Assembly (NCBI RefSeq): GCF_900116905.1
Contig: NZ_FPCG01000001.1
Coordinates: 124,001 to 188,000 of the forward strand
Origin: Micrococcus terreus
GTDB taxonomy: Bacteria > Actinomycetota > Actinomycetes > Actinomycetales > Micrococcaceae
Direction of reading: 5' to 3'
DNA length: 64,000 bases
How positions within the stretch are numbered: position 1 is the first letter of the stretch; every line of letters begins with the position of its first letter. Below, piece by piece: positions 23,327-32,027 of the stretch. Made by a program: the position numbers and the translations under genes. Below the pieces are notes generated by a model. It did not search any database and was not told the DNA's origin. It saw nothing but the letters and a program-made list of their open reading frames with translations.

Positions 23327-23668
23327 ATGGCAAAGATCAAGAAGGACGATCTCGTCCAGGTCATCGCCGGCAAGGACAAGGGCAAGCAGGGCAAGGTCCT
23401 GCGCGTGTTCCCGTCCGCTGACCGCGTGCTCGTGGAAGGCGTGAACCGCGTCTCCAAGCACCTGCGTGCCGGCCAGAACAACAACGGCTCCACCGAGGGT
23501 GGCATCCAGGTCGTCGAGGCTCCGGTGCACATCTCCAACGTGGCCGTCGTCGACCCCGAGACCAAGAAGCCGACCCGTGTGGGCTACCGCTTCGAGACCG
23601 TGGAGAAGAACGGCGAGAGCAAGACCGTCAAGGTCCGCTTCGCCAAGGCCTCCGGAAAGGAGCTGTGA
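23327..23668 (+). CDS. rplX: 50S ribosomal protein L24
   Basis: L24 is an early 50S assembly initiator. 113 residues. The KOW motif [23 protein letters not shown] at the N-terminus is diagnostic. Only four bases separate it from rplN, and its stop shares one base with the rplE ATG. Confidence 0.99.
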   Translation: MAKIKKDDLVQVIAGKDKGKQGKVLRVFPSADRVLVEGVNRVSKHLRAGQNNNGSTEGGIQVVEAPVHISNVAVVDPETKKPTRVGYRFETVEKNGESKTVKVRFAKASGKEL

Positions 23669-24255
23669 TGACTGAGGTGCAGACCGAGCAGACCGCAGCC
23701 CCCAAGGTCACCCCGCGCCTGAAGACGAAGTACCGCGAGGAGATCCGCGCCTCCCTCCAGGAGGAGTTCACCTACGGCAACGTCATGCAGGTCCCCGGCC
23801 TGGTCAAGGTCGTGGTGAACATGGGTGTGGGCGAGGCCGCCAAGGACTCGAAGATCATCGACGGCGCCATCGCCGACCTGACCCTGATCACCGGCCAGAA
23901 GCCGCAGGTGACCAAGGCCCGCAAGTCGATCGCCCAGTTCAAGCTCCGTGAGGGCATGCCCATCGGTGCGCACACCACCCTGCGTGGTGACCGCATGTGG
24001 GAGTTCCTGGATCGTCTGGTCACGCTGGCGCTTCCGCGCATCCGTGACTTCCGCGGCCTGAGCCCGAAGCAGTTCGACGGCAACGGCAACTACACCTTCG
24101 GCCTGTCCGAGCAGTCGGTCTTCCACGAGATCGACCAGGACAAGATCGACCGTGTGCGCGGCATGGACATCACTGTGGTGACCACCGCCAAGAACGACGA
24201 CGAAGGCCGGGCTCTGCTCAAGGCCCTCGGCTTCCCGTTCAAGACTGACCAGTAA
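23668..24255 (+). CDS. rplE: 50S ribosomal protein L5
   Basis: L5 binds 5S rRNA in the central protuberance. 195 residues, including an N-terminal extension of about ten residues. The [25 protein letters not shown] and [20 protein letters not shown] segments identify it. The ATG overlaps the rplX stop, with AAGGAG upstream. In most actinobacteria rpsN follows; here the next gene is rpsH. Confidence 0.99.
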   Translation: MTEVQTEQTAAPKVTPRLKTKYREEIRASLQEEFTYGNVMQVPGLVKVVVNMGVGEAAKDSKIIDGAIADLTLITGQKPQVTKARKSIAQFKLREGMPIGAHTTLRGDRMWEFLDRLVTLALPRIRDFRGLSPKQFDGNGNYTFGLSEQSVFHEIDQDKIDRVRGMDITVVTTAKNDDEGRALLKALGFPFKTDQ

Positions 24256-24336
24256 CTCCTCTACGCTGCAGGTCCCTCTCCCGCCGGCTCCGGCAGGGGA
24301 TCGGGAAACCGCATCGAGAAAGGGCCAGGAGCCCAC

Positions 24337-24735
24337 ATGACCATGACCGATCCCGTCGCAGACATGCTGACCCGTCTGCGCAACGCCAACTCGGCCTACC
24401 ACGACACCGTGGAGATGCCCTCTTCGAAGCTGAAGACGCGCGTGGCCGACATCCTCAAGTCCGAGGGCTACATCGCTGACTGGAAGGAGGAGGACGCTGA
24501 GGTGGGCAAGAAGCTCGTCATCGAGCTGAAGTTCGGCCCCCAGCGTGAGCGCGCCATCGCCGGTCTGCGCCGCATCTCCAAGCCGGGTCTGCGCGTGTAC
24601 GCCAAGTCCACCAACCTGCCGCACGTGCTGGGCGGACTGGGCATTGCGATCCTGTCCACCTCCTCCGGTCTGCTGACCGACCGGCAGGCCGCCAAGAAGG
24701 GTGTGGGTGGGGAAGTCCTCGCCTACGTCTGGTAA
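24337..24735 (+). CDS. rpsH: 30S ribosomal protein S8
   Basis: Central-domain assembly protein; in E. coli it represses the spc operon. 132 residues. [28 protein letters not shown] and the [27 protein letters not shown]-terminus are canonical. It is separated from rplE by 81 bases that hold a weak C/G-rich hairpin and an AGGAG site; there is no room for rpsN. Confidence 0.99.
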   Translation: MTMTDPVADMLTRLRNANSAYHDTVEMPSSKLKTRVADILKSEGYIADWKEEDAEVGKKLVIELKFGPQRERAIAGLRRISKPGLRVYAKSTNLPHVLGGLGIAILSTSSGLLTDRQAAKKGVGGEVLAYVW

Positions 24736-24762
24736 CGGCGACTCGGAAGAAAGGTAGAAAAC

Positions 24763-25296
24763 ATGTCACGTATTGGACGTCTTCCGATCACCGTGCCCGC
24801 TGGCGTCGATGTCACCATCGACGGCGCAACCGTCTCCGTCAAGGGCCCCAAGGGCCAGCTGACCCACGAGGTGGCGCAGCCCATCGCCGTGGCTCTCGAG
24901 GACGGCACGCTCACCGTGTCCCGTCCTGATGACGAGCGTGAGTCCCGGTCTCTGCACGGCCTGACCCGCACCCTGATCAGCAACATGATCCTGGGGGTGA
25001 CCGACGGCTACGAGAAGCAGCTGGAGGTCGTGGGCACCGGCTACCGTGTGCAGGCCAAGGGCCAGGACCTGGAGTTCGCTCTGGGTTACTCCCATCCCGT
25101 TCCGGTGAAGTGCCCCGAGGGCATCACCTTCAAGGTCGAGGGCAACAAGGTCACCGTCTCCGGAATCGACAAGCAGCAGGTCGGAGAGATCGCTGCGAAC
25201 ATCCGCAAGCTGCGTCGTCCTGACCCGTACAAGGGCAAGGGCGTTCGCTACGCCGGCGAGCAGATCCGCCGCAAGGCCGGAAAGGCAGGTAAGTGA
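24763..25296 (+). CDS. rplF: 50S ribosomal protein L6
   Basis: L6 lies near the factor-binding site. 177 residues, made of two related beta-alpha domains. [19 protein letters not shown] and the C-terminal [27 protein letters not shown] are canonical. Its stop overlaps the rplR start. Confidence 0.99.
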   Translation: MSRIGRLPITVPAGVDVTIDGATVSVKGPKGQLTHEVAQPIAVALEDGTLTVSRPDDERESRSLHGLTRTLISNMILGVTDGYEKQLEVVGTGYRVQAKGQDLEFALGYSHPVPVKCPEGITFKVEGNKVTVSGIDKQQVGEIAANIRKLRRPDPYKGKGVRYAGEQIRRKAGKAGK

Positions 25297-25670
25297 TGTC
25301 CACGCTGAAAGTGAAGGGCAAGGGCAAGTTCGCTGCCCGCACCCGCCGGCACCTGCGTGTGCGCAAGCGCATCAACGGGTCTGCTGTCCGTCCCCGTCTG
25401 GTGGTCAACCGCTCTGCACGGCACATGTTCGTGCAGCTGGTGGACGACACCCGCGGTGTGACGCTGGCATCGGCCTCCACCATGGAGGCGGATGTGCGCG
25501 CACTCGAGGGTGACAAGACCGCCAAGGCCACCAAGGTCGGCGAGCTGATCGCTGAGCGTGCCAAGGCAGCCGGCATCGAGGCCGTGGTCTTCGACCGCGG
25601 CGGCAACAAGTACCACGGTCGCGTGGCCGCCGTCGCCGACGGCGCCCGGGAAGGTGGGCTGAAGCTGTGA
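25296..25670 (+). CDS. rplR: 50S ribosomal protein L18
   Basis: Binds 5S rRNA. 124 residues. [34 protein letters not shown] and the C-terminal [19 protein letters not shown] are diagnostic. The ATG shares a base with the rplF stop; an in-frame GTG lies one codon upstream. The rpsE GTG overlaps its stop. Confidence 0.99.
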   Translation: MSTLKVKGKGKFAARTRRHLRVRKRINGSAVRPRLVVNRSARHMFVQLVDDTRGVTLASASTMEADVRALEGDKTAKATKVGELIAERAKAAGIEAVVFDRGGNKYHGRVAAVADGAREGGLKL

Positions 25671-26443
25671 GCGAGACCCCGAACAACGAGAAGAGCACTG
25701 TGACGGATTCTGTGACTGAGACCGCACCGAAGGCTGAGACCGCCGCGTCCGAGACCTCTGCCGGTTCGGCCAGCCAGACCACCGATCGTGGTGGCCGTGG
25801 TGGCCGCGACGACCGCGGTGGCCGTGGTGGCCGCGACGATCGTGGTGGACGTGGCCGCGATGACCGCGGCCGTGGTGGACGTGACGAGGACAAGGACAAG
25901 TTCCTCGAGCGCGTCGTCGCCATCAACCGTGTGTCCAAGGTCGTCAAGGGCGGGCGCCGGTTCTCCTTCACCGCACTGGTGGTCGTCGGAGACGGCGACG
26001 GCATGGTTGGTGTCGGCTACGGCAAGGCCAAGGAGGTCCCCGCCGCGATCTCCAAGGGCGTGGAGGAGGCCAAGAAGTCTCTGTTCCGCGTGCCGCGCGT
26101 CGGCTCGACCATCCCGCACCTGGTGCAGGGCGAGGACGCTGCTGGCGTCGTGCTCCTGCGTCCTGCTGCACCGGGTACCGGCGTGATCGCCGGTGGTCCG
26201 GTCCGCGCCGTGCTGGACTGCGCCGGCATCCACGATGTGCTGTCCAAGTCCATGGGCTCCGTGAACGCGATCAACATCGTGCGCGGCACCATCGACGCCC
26301 TGAAGCGCCTCGAGGAGCCGGCCGCTGTGGCCGCCCGTCGTGGCAAGTCCCTCGACGAGGTCGCCCCCCATGCGATGCTTCGCACCATGGAGGAAGACCG
26401 CGCCAAGAAGAGTGCAGAGAAGGCAGGTGTGTCGAATGGCTGA
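25667..26443 (+). CDS. rpsE: 30S ribosomal protein S5 with RGG-repeat N-terminal extension
   Basis: S5 helps form the mRNA entry channel and maintains accuracy. 258 residues against about 165 in E. coli. The fold starts near residue 80 ([32 protein letters not shown]). Before it come an acidic Ser/Thr/Ala leader and four Asp-Arg-Gly repeats. Mycobacterial S5 has a shorter Arg-rich extension, so the trait is known in the phylum. The GTG start overlaps the rplR stop, and the stop is buried in the rpmD start. Confidence 0.99.
   Translation: MSETPNNEKSTVTDSVTETAPKAETAASETSAGSASQTTDRGGRGGRDDRGGRGGRDDRGGRGRDDRGRGGRDEDKDKFLERVVAINRVSKVVKGGRRFSFTALVVVGDGDGMVGVGYGKAKEVPAAISKGVEEAKKSLFRVPRVGSTIPHLVQGEDAAGVVLLRPAAPGTGVIAGGPVRAVLDCAGIHDVLSKSMGSVNAINIVRGTIDALKRLEEPAAVAARRGKSLDEVAPHAMLRTMEEDRAKKSAEKAGVSNG
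25784..25885 (+). repeat. Tandem repeat within rpsE
   Basis: Four direct repeats of 27, 27, 24 and 24 bases encode DRGGRGGRD twice, then DRGGRGRD and DRGRGGRD. Their near identity at the DNA level points to recent repeat expansion. Confidence 0.85.
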
Positions 26444-26672
26444 GATCGCTCGTCAGACCACCCGTAAGAACGTCGCCGTCTCGGACGCCACCCTGGAGAT
26501 CACCCAGGTCAAGTCCCTGGTCGGCGCCAAGAAGAACCACCGGGACACCGTGCGTTCGCTGGGCCTGAAGCGGATCGGTCACACCGTGACCCGCCAGGCC
26601 GACAACGTGACGGTGGGCATGGTCAACACCGTGCCTCACCTGGTCAAGGTTGAGGAGATCACCAATGGCTGA
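26436..26672 (+). CDS. rpmD: 50S ribosomal protein L30
   Basis: 78 residues. [34 protein letters not shown] is the L30 core; the N-terminal [18 protein letters not shown] makes it somewhat longer than the E. coli 59-residue form. ATG 26436 is set by the canonical core and by an eight-base overlap with rpsE (ATGGCTGA). The same eight-base overlap is repeated at its own 3' end with rplO. Confidence 0.97.
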   Translation: MAEIARQTTRKNVAVSDATLEITQVKSLVGAKKNHRDTVRSLGLKRIGHTVTRQADNVTVGMVNTVPHLVKVEEITNG

Positions 26673-27156
26673 CAAGGCTGACAAGGCACAGGCCGCAGAT
26701 CAGGCCGAGGGCGTCTCGGCGCTCCGCGTCCACGATCTGCGTCCGGCCCCGGGGTCCAAGACCGCCAAGACCCGTGTGGGTCGTGGCCACGGATCCAAGG
26801 GCAAGACCGCAGGCCGCGGCACCAAGGGCACCAAGGCCCGTTACCAGGTGCGTGCAGGCTTCGAAGGCGGCCAGCTGCCGCTGCAGATGCGTCTGCCGAA
26901 GCTGCGCGGCTTCAAGAACCCGTTCCGCGTGGAGTACCAGGTCGTGAACCTGGACAAGCTGAACGAGACCTTCACCCAGGGCGGCGACGTCACCGTCGAC
27001 GACCTGGTGGCCCGCGGACTGGTCCGCAAGAACCAGCCGGTCAAGGTCCTGGGCACCGGTGAGATCACCGTCGCCCTGAACGTGAAGGCCAACGCCTTCT
27101 CGGCCTCGGCTCAGGAGAAGATCTCGGCAGCCGGCGGCTCCACCGAGACTGTCTGA
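26665..27156 (+). CDS. rplO: 50S ribosomal protein L15
   Basis: Late assembly protein of the 50S. 163 residues. After a Lys/Ala-rich start come [36 protein letters not shown] and [19 protein letters not shown], both diagnostic. The start lies inside the last codons of rpmD. The gene ends the spc operon before a strong terminator, so secY is probably read separately. Confidence 0.99.
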   Translation: MADKADKAQAADQAEGVSALRVHDLRPAPGSKTAKTRVGRGHGSKGKTAGRGTKGTKARYQVRAGFEGGQLPLQMRLPKLRGFKNPFRVEYQVVNLDKLNETFTQGGDVTVDDLVARGLVRKNQPVKVLGTGEITVALNVKANAFSASAQEKISAAGGSTETV

Positions 27157-27167
27157 TCCACAGTGAC

Positions 27168-27218
27168 ATCGGCCCCCGTGCCGCAGTCCGTTCGCGGACC
27201 TGCGGCACGGGGGCCGAT
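27168..27218 (+). terminator. rplO terminator
   Basis: A stem of about 23 bp with one bulged C and a TTCG loop (27191-27194), the strongest hairpin in the window. It lies 12 bases after rplO and just upstream of a TAGACT box. Confidence 0.9.
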
Positions 27219-27228
27219 TCGCTTCCGG

Positions 27229-27234
27229 TAGACT
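27229..27234 (+). promoter_or_regulatory. Putative secY promoter -10 box
   Basis: TAGACT 62 bases before the preferred secY start, directly behind the rplO terminator. No good -35 is visible because that position falls in the terminator arm. The match is the same hexamer seen before rpsL, tuf and rplN. Confidence 0.45.
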
Positions 27235-27295
27235 CACCCAGTGGCCCGCGGCCGTGACCCGGGACACCCCTTCATCCATCCCTCCAGGAGGACGT

Positions 27296-28603
27296 TTGTT
27301 CAGCGCGATAGCCCGTGTCTTCCGGACACCCGATCTGCAGCGCAAGATCTGGTTCACCCTCGGCATTGTGGCCATCTACCGACTGGGAGCATTCGTCCCC
27401 GCTCCAGGTGTGGACTACGGCAATGTGCAGATGTGTCTGGCCCAGGGCAACACCAGCGGCGGACTCTATTCGTTCGTGAACATGTTCTCGGGCGGGGCCA
27501 TGCTCCAGGTCTCGGTCTTCGCCTTGGGCATCATGCCGTACATCACGGCCTCGATCATCGTGCAGCTGCTGCGGGTGGTCATCCCGCACTTCGAGGCGCT
27601 GCACCGTGAAGGCGCTCAGGGCCAGGCCAAGATGACCCAGTACACGCGCTACCTGACCATCGCGTTGGGCGTGCTCAACGCCACCACCCTGGTCTCCCTG
27701 GCTCGGACCGGCGCCCTGCTGAACTGCAACCTGCCGATCGTCCCGAACGACTCCCTGTGGACCATCCTGCTGATGATCATCACCCTCACCGCAGGCACTG
27801 GCCTGATCATGTGGCTGGGCGAGCAGATCACCGAGCGGGGCGTGGGCAACGGCATGTCGCTGTTGATCTTCGTCTCCATCGCCGCCGGGTTCCCCGCCGG
27901 CATGGCCCAGATCTTCACGACCCAGGGGTGGCGCACCGCCTTCATCGTCCTGCTGGTCGGCATCCTGACGATCGCCCTCGTGGTGTTCGTGGAGGAGTCG
28001 CAACGGCGTGTGCCGGTGCAGTACGCCAAGCGTCAGATCGGGCGGCGCACGGTCGGCGGCACCACGACCTACATCCCCATCAAGGTCAACATGGCCGGCG
28101 TCATCCCGGTCATCTTCGCCTCCTCGATCCTCATGCTTCCGGGCATCCTGATCCAGTTCAACACTCCTCAGGACGGCACGCCACCGCCGGACTGGGTCGT
28201 CTTCCTCTCGCAGTACTTCGGCGACGGAGCGCATCCCGTCTACATGGCCGCGTACTTCCTGATGACCATCTTCTTCACCTACTTCTACGTCACGATCACC
28301 TTCAACCCAGAGGAGATCAGCGACAACATGAAGAAGTACGGCGGCTTCATCCCCGGCGTCCGCGCAGGCCGGCCGACCGAGCAGTACCTGCAGTATGTGA
28401 TCAGCCGCATCACCTTCGTGGGCGCGCTCTACCTGGGCATGCTGGCCATGATCCCACTGGTGGCCTTCGTGCTGATCAACGCCAACCAGAACTTCCCGTT
28501 CGGCGGCACCTCGATCCTGATCATGGTGGGCGTGGCCCTGCAGACCCTCAAGCAGATCAACGCCCAGATGGAGCAACGCAACTATGAGGGGCTTCTGCGC
28601 TAG
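27296..28603 (+). CDS. secY: Protein translocase subunit SecY
   Basis: Ten-span core of the Sec translocon, 435 residues. TTG 27296 gives MFSAIARVFRTPDLQRKI, the canonical actinobacterial N-terminus, with AGGAGG four bases before it. The in-frame GTG at 27254 has no ribosome site and would add 14 Pro/Ser-rich residues. Plug and pore regions (LGIMPYITASIIVQLL), the cytoplasmic loop RRVPVQYAKRQIGRRTVGG and the C-terminal QTLKQINAQMEQRNYEGLLR are intact. Followed by adk and map, the usual order. Confidence 0.97.
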   Translation: MFSAIARVFRTPDLQRKIWFTLGIVAIYRLGAFVPAPGVDYGNVQMCLAQGNTSGGLYSFVNMFSGGAMLQVSVFALGIMPYITASIIVQLLRVVIPHFEALHREGAQGQAKMTQYTRYLTIALGVLNATTLVSLARTGALLNCNLPIVPNDSLWTILLMIITLTAGTGLIMWLGEQITERGVGNGMSLLIFVSIAAGFPAGMAQIFTTQGWRTAFIVLLVGILTIALVVFVEESQRRVPVQYAKRQIGRRTVGGTTTYIPIKVNMAGVIPVIFASSILMLPGILIQFNTPQDGTPPPDWVVFLSQYFGDGAHPVYMAAYFLMTIFFTYFYVTITFNPEEISDNMKKYGGFIPGVRAGRPTEQYLQYVISRITFVGALYLGMLAMIPLVAFVLINANQNFPFGGTSILIMVGVALQTLKQINAQMEQRNYEGLLR

Positions 28604-28684
28604 TCCAGGTAGCCTCAGCAACAGACCTCGTCCCACCCCGTGGCACCGGCAGGATCGCGCCGGATCCGAGAGTAAGGAGCAACT

Positions 28685-29305
28685 ATGACCCGCATGCTGA
28701 TGATGGGCCCTCCCGGGTCCGGCAAGGGCACCCAGGCCTCCCGTATCGCCGACAAGCTGGGCATCGTGGCCATCTCGACCGGCGACATCTTCCGGTACAA
28801 CGTCAAGGAGATGACACCCCTGGGCCGTGAGGCCAAGCAGTACATGGACAACGGTGACTTCGTTCCCGACGACGTCACCAACAGGATGGTGGCCGACCGC
28901 CTCTCCCAGCCCGACGCCGAGGGCGGCTTCCTGCTGGACGGCTATCCGCGCACCGCAGGGCAGGTCGAGGCGCTGGACCAGATGCTCAAGGACGCCGGCC
29001 AGGAGCTCTCCGTGGTCGTGGAGCTGACGGTTCCGGACGAGGAGCTGGTCACTCGTCTGCTCAAGCGTGCTGAGACCGAGGGACGCGCGGACGACACCCA
29101 GGACGTCATCCAGCACCGCCTGGACCTGTACCACGAGCAGACCGCAGCCGTCATCGAGTCCTACGCCCCGCGCGGCATCGTGGCCAGCGTGGACGGCACC
29201 GGCCAGATCGACGACGTCACCGAGCGACTGCTCCAGGCCGTCTACGGTGTGCGTGAGCGCACCGGCAGCCTGAAGGTCGTGAACCCGGACGCCCCTCAGG
29301 CCTGA
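28685..29305 (+). CDS. adk: Adenylate kinase
   Basis: Converts ATP and AMP to two ADP in the cytoplasm. 206 residues, with the short lid lacking a zinc site, as in other actinobacteria. The P-loop GPPGSGKGT is at residues 8-16. STGDIFR, FLLDGYPRT and the lid segment RAETEGRADD follow. Ribosome site AAGGAG. Lies between secY and map and is probably cotranscribed. Confidence 0.98.
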   Translation: MTRMLMMGPPGSGKGTQASRIADKLGIVAISTGDIFRYNVKEMTPLGREAKQYMDNGDFVPDDVTNRMVADRLSQPDAEGGFLLDGYPRTAGQVEALDQMLKDAGQELSVVVELTVPDEELVTRLLKRAETEGRADDTQDVIQHRLDLYHEQTAAVIESYAPRGIVASVDGTGQIDDVTERLLQAVYGVRERTGSLKVVNPDAPQA

Positions 29306-29313
29306 TCGACCCC

Positions 29314-30159
29314 ATGGCATTCTCCCGGCAGCAGCTCGAGTTCAAGACCGTGCCCCAGATGCAGCTCATGCACCAGGCCGGGCTGATCCTGAGCCGAGCC
29401 CTCGACGCCGCTGTGGAGGCTGCAGTCCCCGGGGTGACCACCGCTGACGTCGACGCGGTGTTCGCCCAGGTGCTCCAGGAGGCCGGTGCCACGCCGAACT
29501 TCCTCGGGTACTACGGCTACCCGGCCACCATCTGCGCATCGGTGAACGAGGAGGTCGTGCACGGCATCCCCGGTGACCGGGTCCTGCAGGTGGGAGACGT
29601 GCTGAAGATCGACGGTGGCTGCATCGTCGAGGGCTGGCACTCCGACTCCGCGCGCACCGTGATCCTGGGATCCTCGGCGGAGGGCACGGCTGATCCCGAG
29701 GACGAGCGTCTCAGCGAGATCACCCGCCAGGCCCTGTGGCATGGCATCGCAGCCTTCGCCACCGCCAAGCACGTCGGGGAGATCGGCGATGCCATCGACG
29801 ACTTCGTCTCCTCCCAGCCGGGAGCCCCGCTGGGAATCCTGCAGGACTACGTCGGCCACGGCATCGGCTCGGCCATGCACCTGCCGCCGGACGTGCTGAA
29901 CTACCGCACCGGCCACCGCGGGCCCAAGGTGCGCTCCGGGCTCTGCCTGGCCATCGAGCCGATGCTGGTGCGTGGCGGACTGGCGACCGAGGTCCTGGAC
30001 GATGAGTGGACCGTGGTCACCCGTGATGGAGCCCGGGCCAGCCAGTGGGAGCACTCCGTGGCTCGCCATGACGGCGGGATCTGGGTGCTGACGGCCCCTG
30101 ACGGCGGTGTCGCAGAGCTGGCTCCGCTCGGGATCGTCCCCGTCCCGCTCGGTTCCTGA
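29314..30159 (+). CDS. map: Methionine aminopeptidase, type I
   Basis: Removes the initiator methionine. 281 residues. Metal ligands read as Asp100, Asp111, His182, Glu215 and Glu246, with the substrate-facing His83 in VVHGIPG. The ATG lies eight bases after the adk stop without a clear ribosome site, suggesting coupling to adk. There is no N-terminal zinc finger or SH3-binding extension. Confidence 0.97.
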   Translation: MAFSRQQLEFKTVPQMQLMHQAGLILSRALDAAVEAAVPGVTTADVDAVFAQVLQEAGATPNFLGYYGYPATICASVNEEVVHGIPGDRVLQVGDVLKIDGGCIVEGWHSDSARTVILGSSAEGTADPEDERLSEITRQALWHGIAAFATAKHVGEIGDAIDDFVSSQPGAPLGILQDYVGHGIGSAMHLPPDVLNYRTGHRGPKVRSGLCLAIEPMLVRGGLATEVLDDEWTVVTRDGARASQWEHSVARHDGGIWVLTAPDGGVAELAPLGIVPVPLGS

Positions 30160-30169
30160 CCCGTCGCCG

Positions 30170-30189
30170 ACGCCGCTCCTCCGCGGCGT
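30170..30189 (+). terminator. Short hairpin after map
   Basis: ACGCCGC pairs with GCGGCGT around a six-base loop, ten bases after the map stop. It is followed by T/A-richer sequence, and a TAGCAT box at 30224-30229 may be the -10 of the infA operon. A moderate terminator candidate. Confidence 0.5.
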
Positions 30190-30395
30190 GATCGGGCGAT
30201 TTCTCTTTGCGGGGCGAAAAGAGTAGCATGGAGTGCTGGTTGTCTCTACCGGCGCGCCCACGGGTGCCCGAGTCCGACATCCAGGCAACATCCCGCCTCG
30301 TCTGCGGAACCCATCTCGACCAGGTCTCGGTGCCTTCTGGTGCCACATGTCTGGCCGGATCGGAGCCGTGGTGAGGCCCAACGTTAGCGGAGGAT

Positions 30396-30620
30396 ATGGC
30401 TAAGAAGGAAGGTGTCATCGAGGTCGAGGGCACGGTGACCGAAGCATTGCCGAACGCGATGTTCCGGGTCCGCCTGTCGAGCAACGACCATGTCGTTCTC
30501 GCCACGATCTCGGGGAAGATGCGTCAGCACTACATCCGAATCCTCCCGGAGGATCGGGTCGTCGTGGAGCTGAGCCCCTACGACCTCAACCGGGGCCGGA
30601 TCGTCTACCGCTACAAGTAA
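30396..30620 (+). CDS. infA: Translation initiation factor IF-1
   Basis: Single OB-fold protein that blocks the A site during initiation. 74 residues. [21 protein letters not shown] and [20 protein letters not shown] are canonical. It opens the alpha operon after a 236-base gap holding a hairpin and a TAGCAT box, with a GGAGG ribosome site. Confidence 0.99.
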   Translation: MAKKEGVIEVEGTVTEALPNAMFRVRLSSNDHVVLATISGKMRQHYIRILPEDRVVVELSPYDLNRGRIVYRYK

Positions 30621-30657
30621 ACCCACCCACTCACCCAGCAGCGCTAGAGGAGGAACC

Positions 30658-30771
30658 ATGAAGGTTCAGCCGAGCGTGAAGCGGATCTGCGACAAGTGCA
30701 AGGTGATTCGGCGTAACGGCCGGGTCATGGTGATCTGCGACAACCCACGCCACAAGCAGCGCCAGGGCTGA
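30658..30771 (+). CDS. rpmJ: 50S ribosomal protein L36 (zinc-binding form)
   Basis: 37 residues starting [15 protein letters not shown]. Cys11, Cys14, Cys27 and His32 form the intact zinc ribbon, so this is the zinc-dependent version rather than the zinc-free paralogue. AGGAGG precedes the ATG. It follows infA by 37 bases, the usual order. Confidence 0.98.
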   Translation: MKVQPSVKRICDKCKVIRRNGRVMVICDNPRHKQRQG

Positions 30772-31050
30772 CACCCGTTCCAACGGGTCAGCACACGCGC
30801 TCCAGCACCACCACCGGTCCGACCTGGACCACCAGCAGCACAGCCGACGGGGCAACCCCTGACGCAACCCCCGGGCCGCAGAGGCCGGGGACCCGAACCG
30901 CGATCACGGACAGCGGATGACCTCCGGAACTTCCCCGGAGCCGCACCGACCGGATCGCAGGACCGGACCGTCCACACGGACTGACCGGACCAGGGGAGGG
31001 GACGTGCTGATGCAGACCTCTGCTGCAGAAGGAACAAGGAGGACGGCCAT

Positions 31051-31419
31051 ATGGCACGTCTGGCAGGCGTTGACATCCCGCGCGAGAAGCGCGTGATCAT
31101 CGCGCTCACGTACATCTTCGGCGTGGGCAAGACCCGTGCAGAGCAGACCATCGCGGCGACCGGGGTCAATCCGGACACCCGCGTGAAGGACCTCTCTGAC
31201 GCTGAGCTCGTGCAGCTGCGCGACTACATCGAGGGCAACTTCAAGGTCGAGGGCGACCTGCGGCGCGAGGTCGCCGCAGACATCCGCCGCAAGGTGGAGA
31301 TCGGCAGCTACGAGGGCCTGCGGCACCGCCGTGGACTCCCCGTCCGCGGCCAGCGCACCAAGACCAACGCCCGTACCCGCAAGGGCCCGAAGAAGACGGT
31401 TGCCGGCAAGAAGAAGTGA
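31051..31419 (+). CDS. rpsM: 30S ribosomal protein S13
   Basis: 30S head protein contacting P-site tRNA and the 50S. 122 residues. [26 protein letters not shown] and the C-terminal [22 protein letters not shown] are canonical. It lies 279 bases after rpmJ; that gap has GC-rich repeats of ACCGG but no gene I can support. Ribosome site AAGGAGG. Confidence 0.99.
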   Translation: MARLAGVDIPREKRVIIALTYIFGVGKTRAEQTIAATGVNPDTRVKDLSDAELVQLRDYIEGNFKVEGDLRREVAADIRRKVEIGSYEGLRHRRGLPVRGQRTKTNARTRKGPKKTVAGKKK

Positions 31420-31484
31420 TTCTTCTTCCCCGCATCACACCGACTTCAGTCCCGCACAGCATCAGCTTTTCGTAGGAGAATCAC

Positions 31485-31886
31485 ATGCCCCCCAAGACTC
31501 GCGCTGCGGTACGCAAGCCGCGCCGCAAGGACAAGAAGAACATCACCGTGGGCCAGGCCCACATCAAGAGCACCTTCAACAACACCATCGTGTCCATCAC
31601 GGACACCACCGGTGCCGTCATCTCCTGGGCCTCGTCCGGTGAGGTGGGCTTCAAGGGCTCCCGCAAGTCCACTCCGTATGCCGCACAGATGGCCGCCGAG
31701 CAGGCAGCCAAGCGCGCACAGGAGCACGGACTGCGCAAGGTCGACGTGTTCGTGAAGGGTCCCGGCTCCGGCCGCGAGACCGCGATCCGCTCGCTGCAGG
31801 CCGCCGGCCTCGAGGTGGGGTCCATCCAGGACGTCACCCCCTCGGCCCACAACGGCTGCCGTCCGGCCAAGCGCCGCCGCGTCTGA
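31485..31886 (+). CDS. rpsK: 30S ribosomal protein S11
   Basis: 30S platform protein near the mRNA exit. 133 residues. The N-terminal Lys/Arg stretch, then [49 protein letters not shown] are canonical. In most actinobacteria rpsD follows; here a hairpin and then rpoA follow. Confidence 0.99.
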   Translation: MPPKTRAAVRKPRRKDKKNITVGQAHIKSTFNNTIVSITDTTGAVISWASSGEVGFKGSRKSTPYAAQMAAEQAAKRAQEHGLRKVDVFVKGPGSGRETAIRSLQAAGLEVGSIQDVTPSAHNGCRPAKRRRV

Positions 31887-31897
31887 CCCAGTGCCCA

Positions 31898-31935
31898 GCG
31901 CACGTCCCCCAGCACCCCGCTGAGGGGACGTGCGC
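31898..31935 (+). terminator. Hairpin between rpsK and rpoA
   Basis: GCGCACGTCCCC pairs perfectly with GGGGACGTGCGC, 12 bases after the rpsK stop, in the place where rpsD is expected. No T-run follows, so it may attenuate rather than end transcription into rpoA. Confidence 0.6.
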
Positions 31936-32027
31936 AGCGGTGCCTCTGCGCCGCACCACCTGTCCCATGATTCGTTTCCACCCATCGTGTGCGTCATATG
32001 GCGGACGCTCGCCGAAAGGAAATGTCA

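Noticed and set aside
27272-29320. 682-residue open frame antisense to secY and adk
   Set aside because: Crosses two well-defined genes and their terminator; composition is His/Gly/Asp-rich as in other shadows.
30772-31050. Possible small gene between rpmJ and rpsM
   Set aside because: The stretch is rich in ACCGG-type repeats and has no frame with a ribosome site and gene-like codon use.
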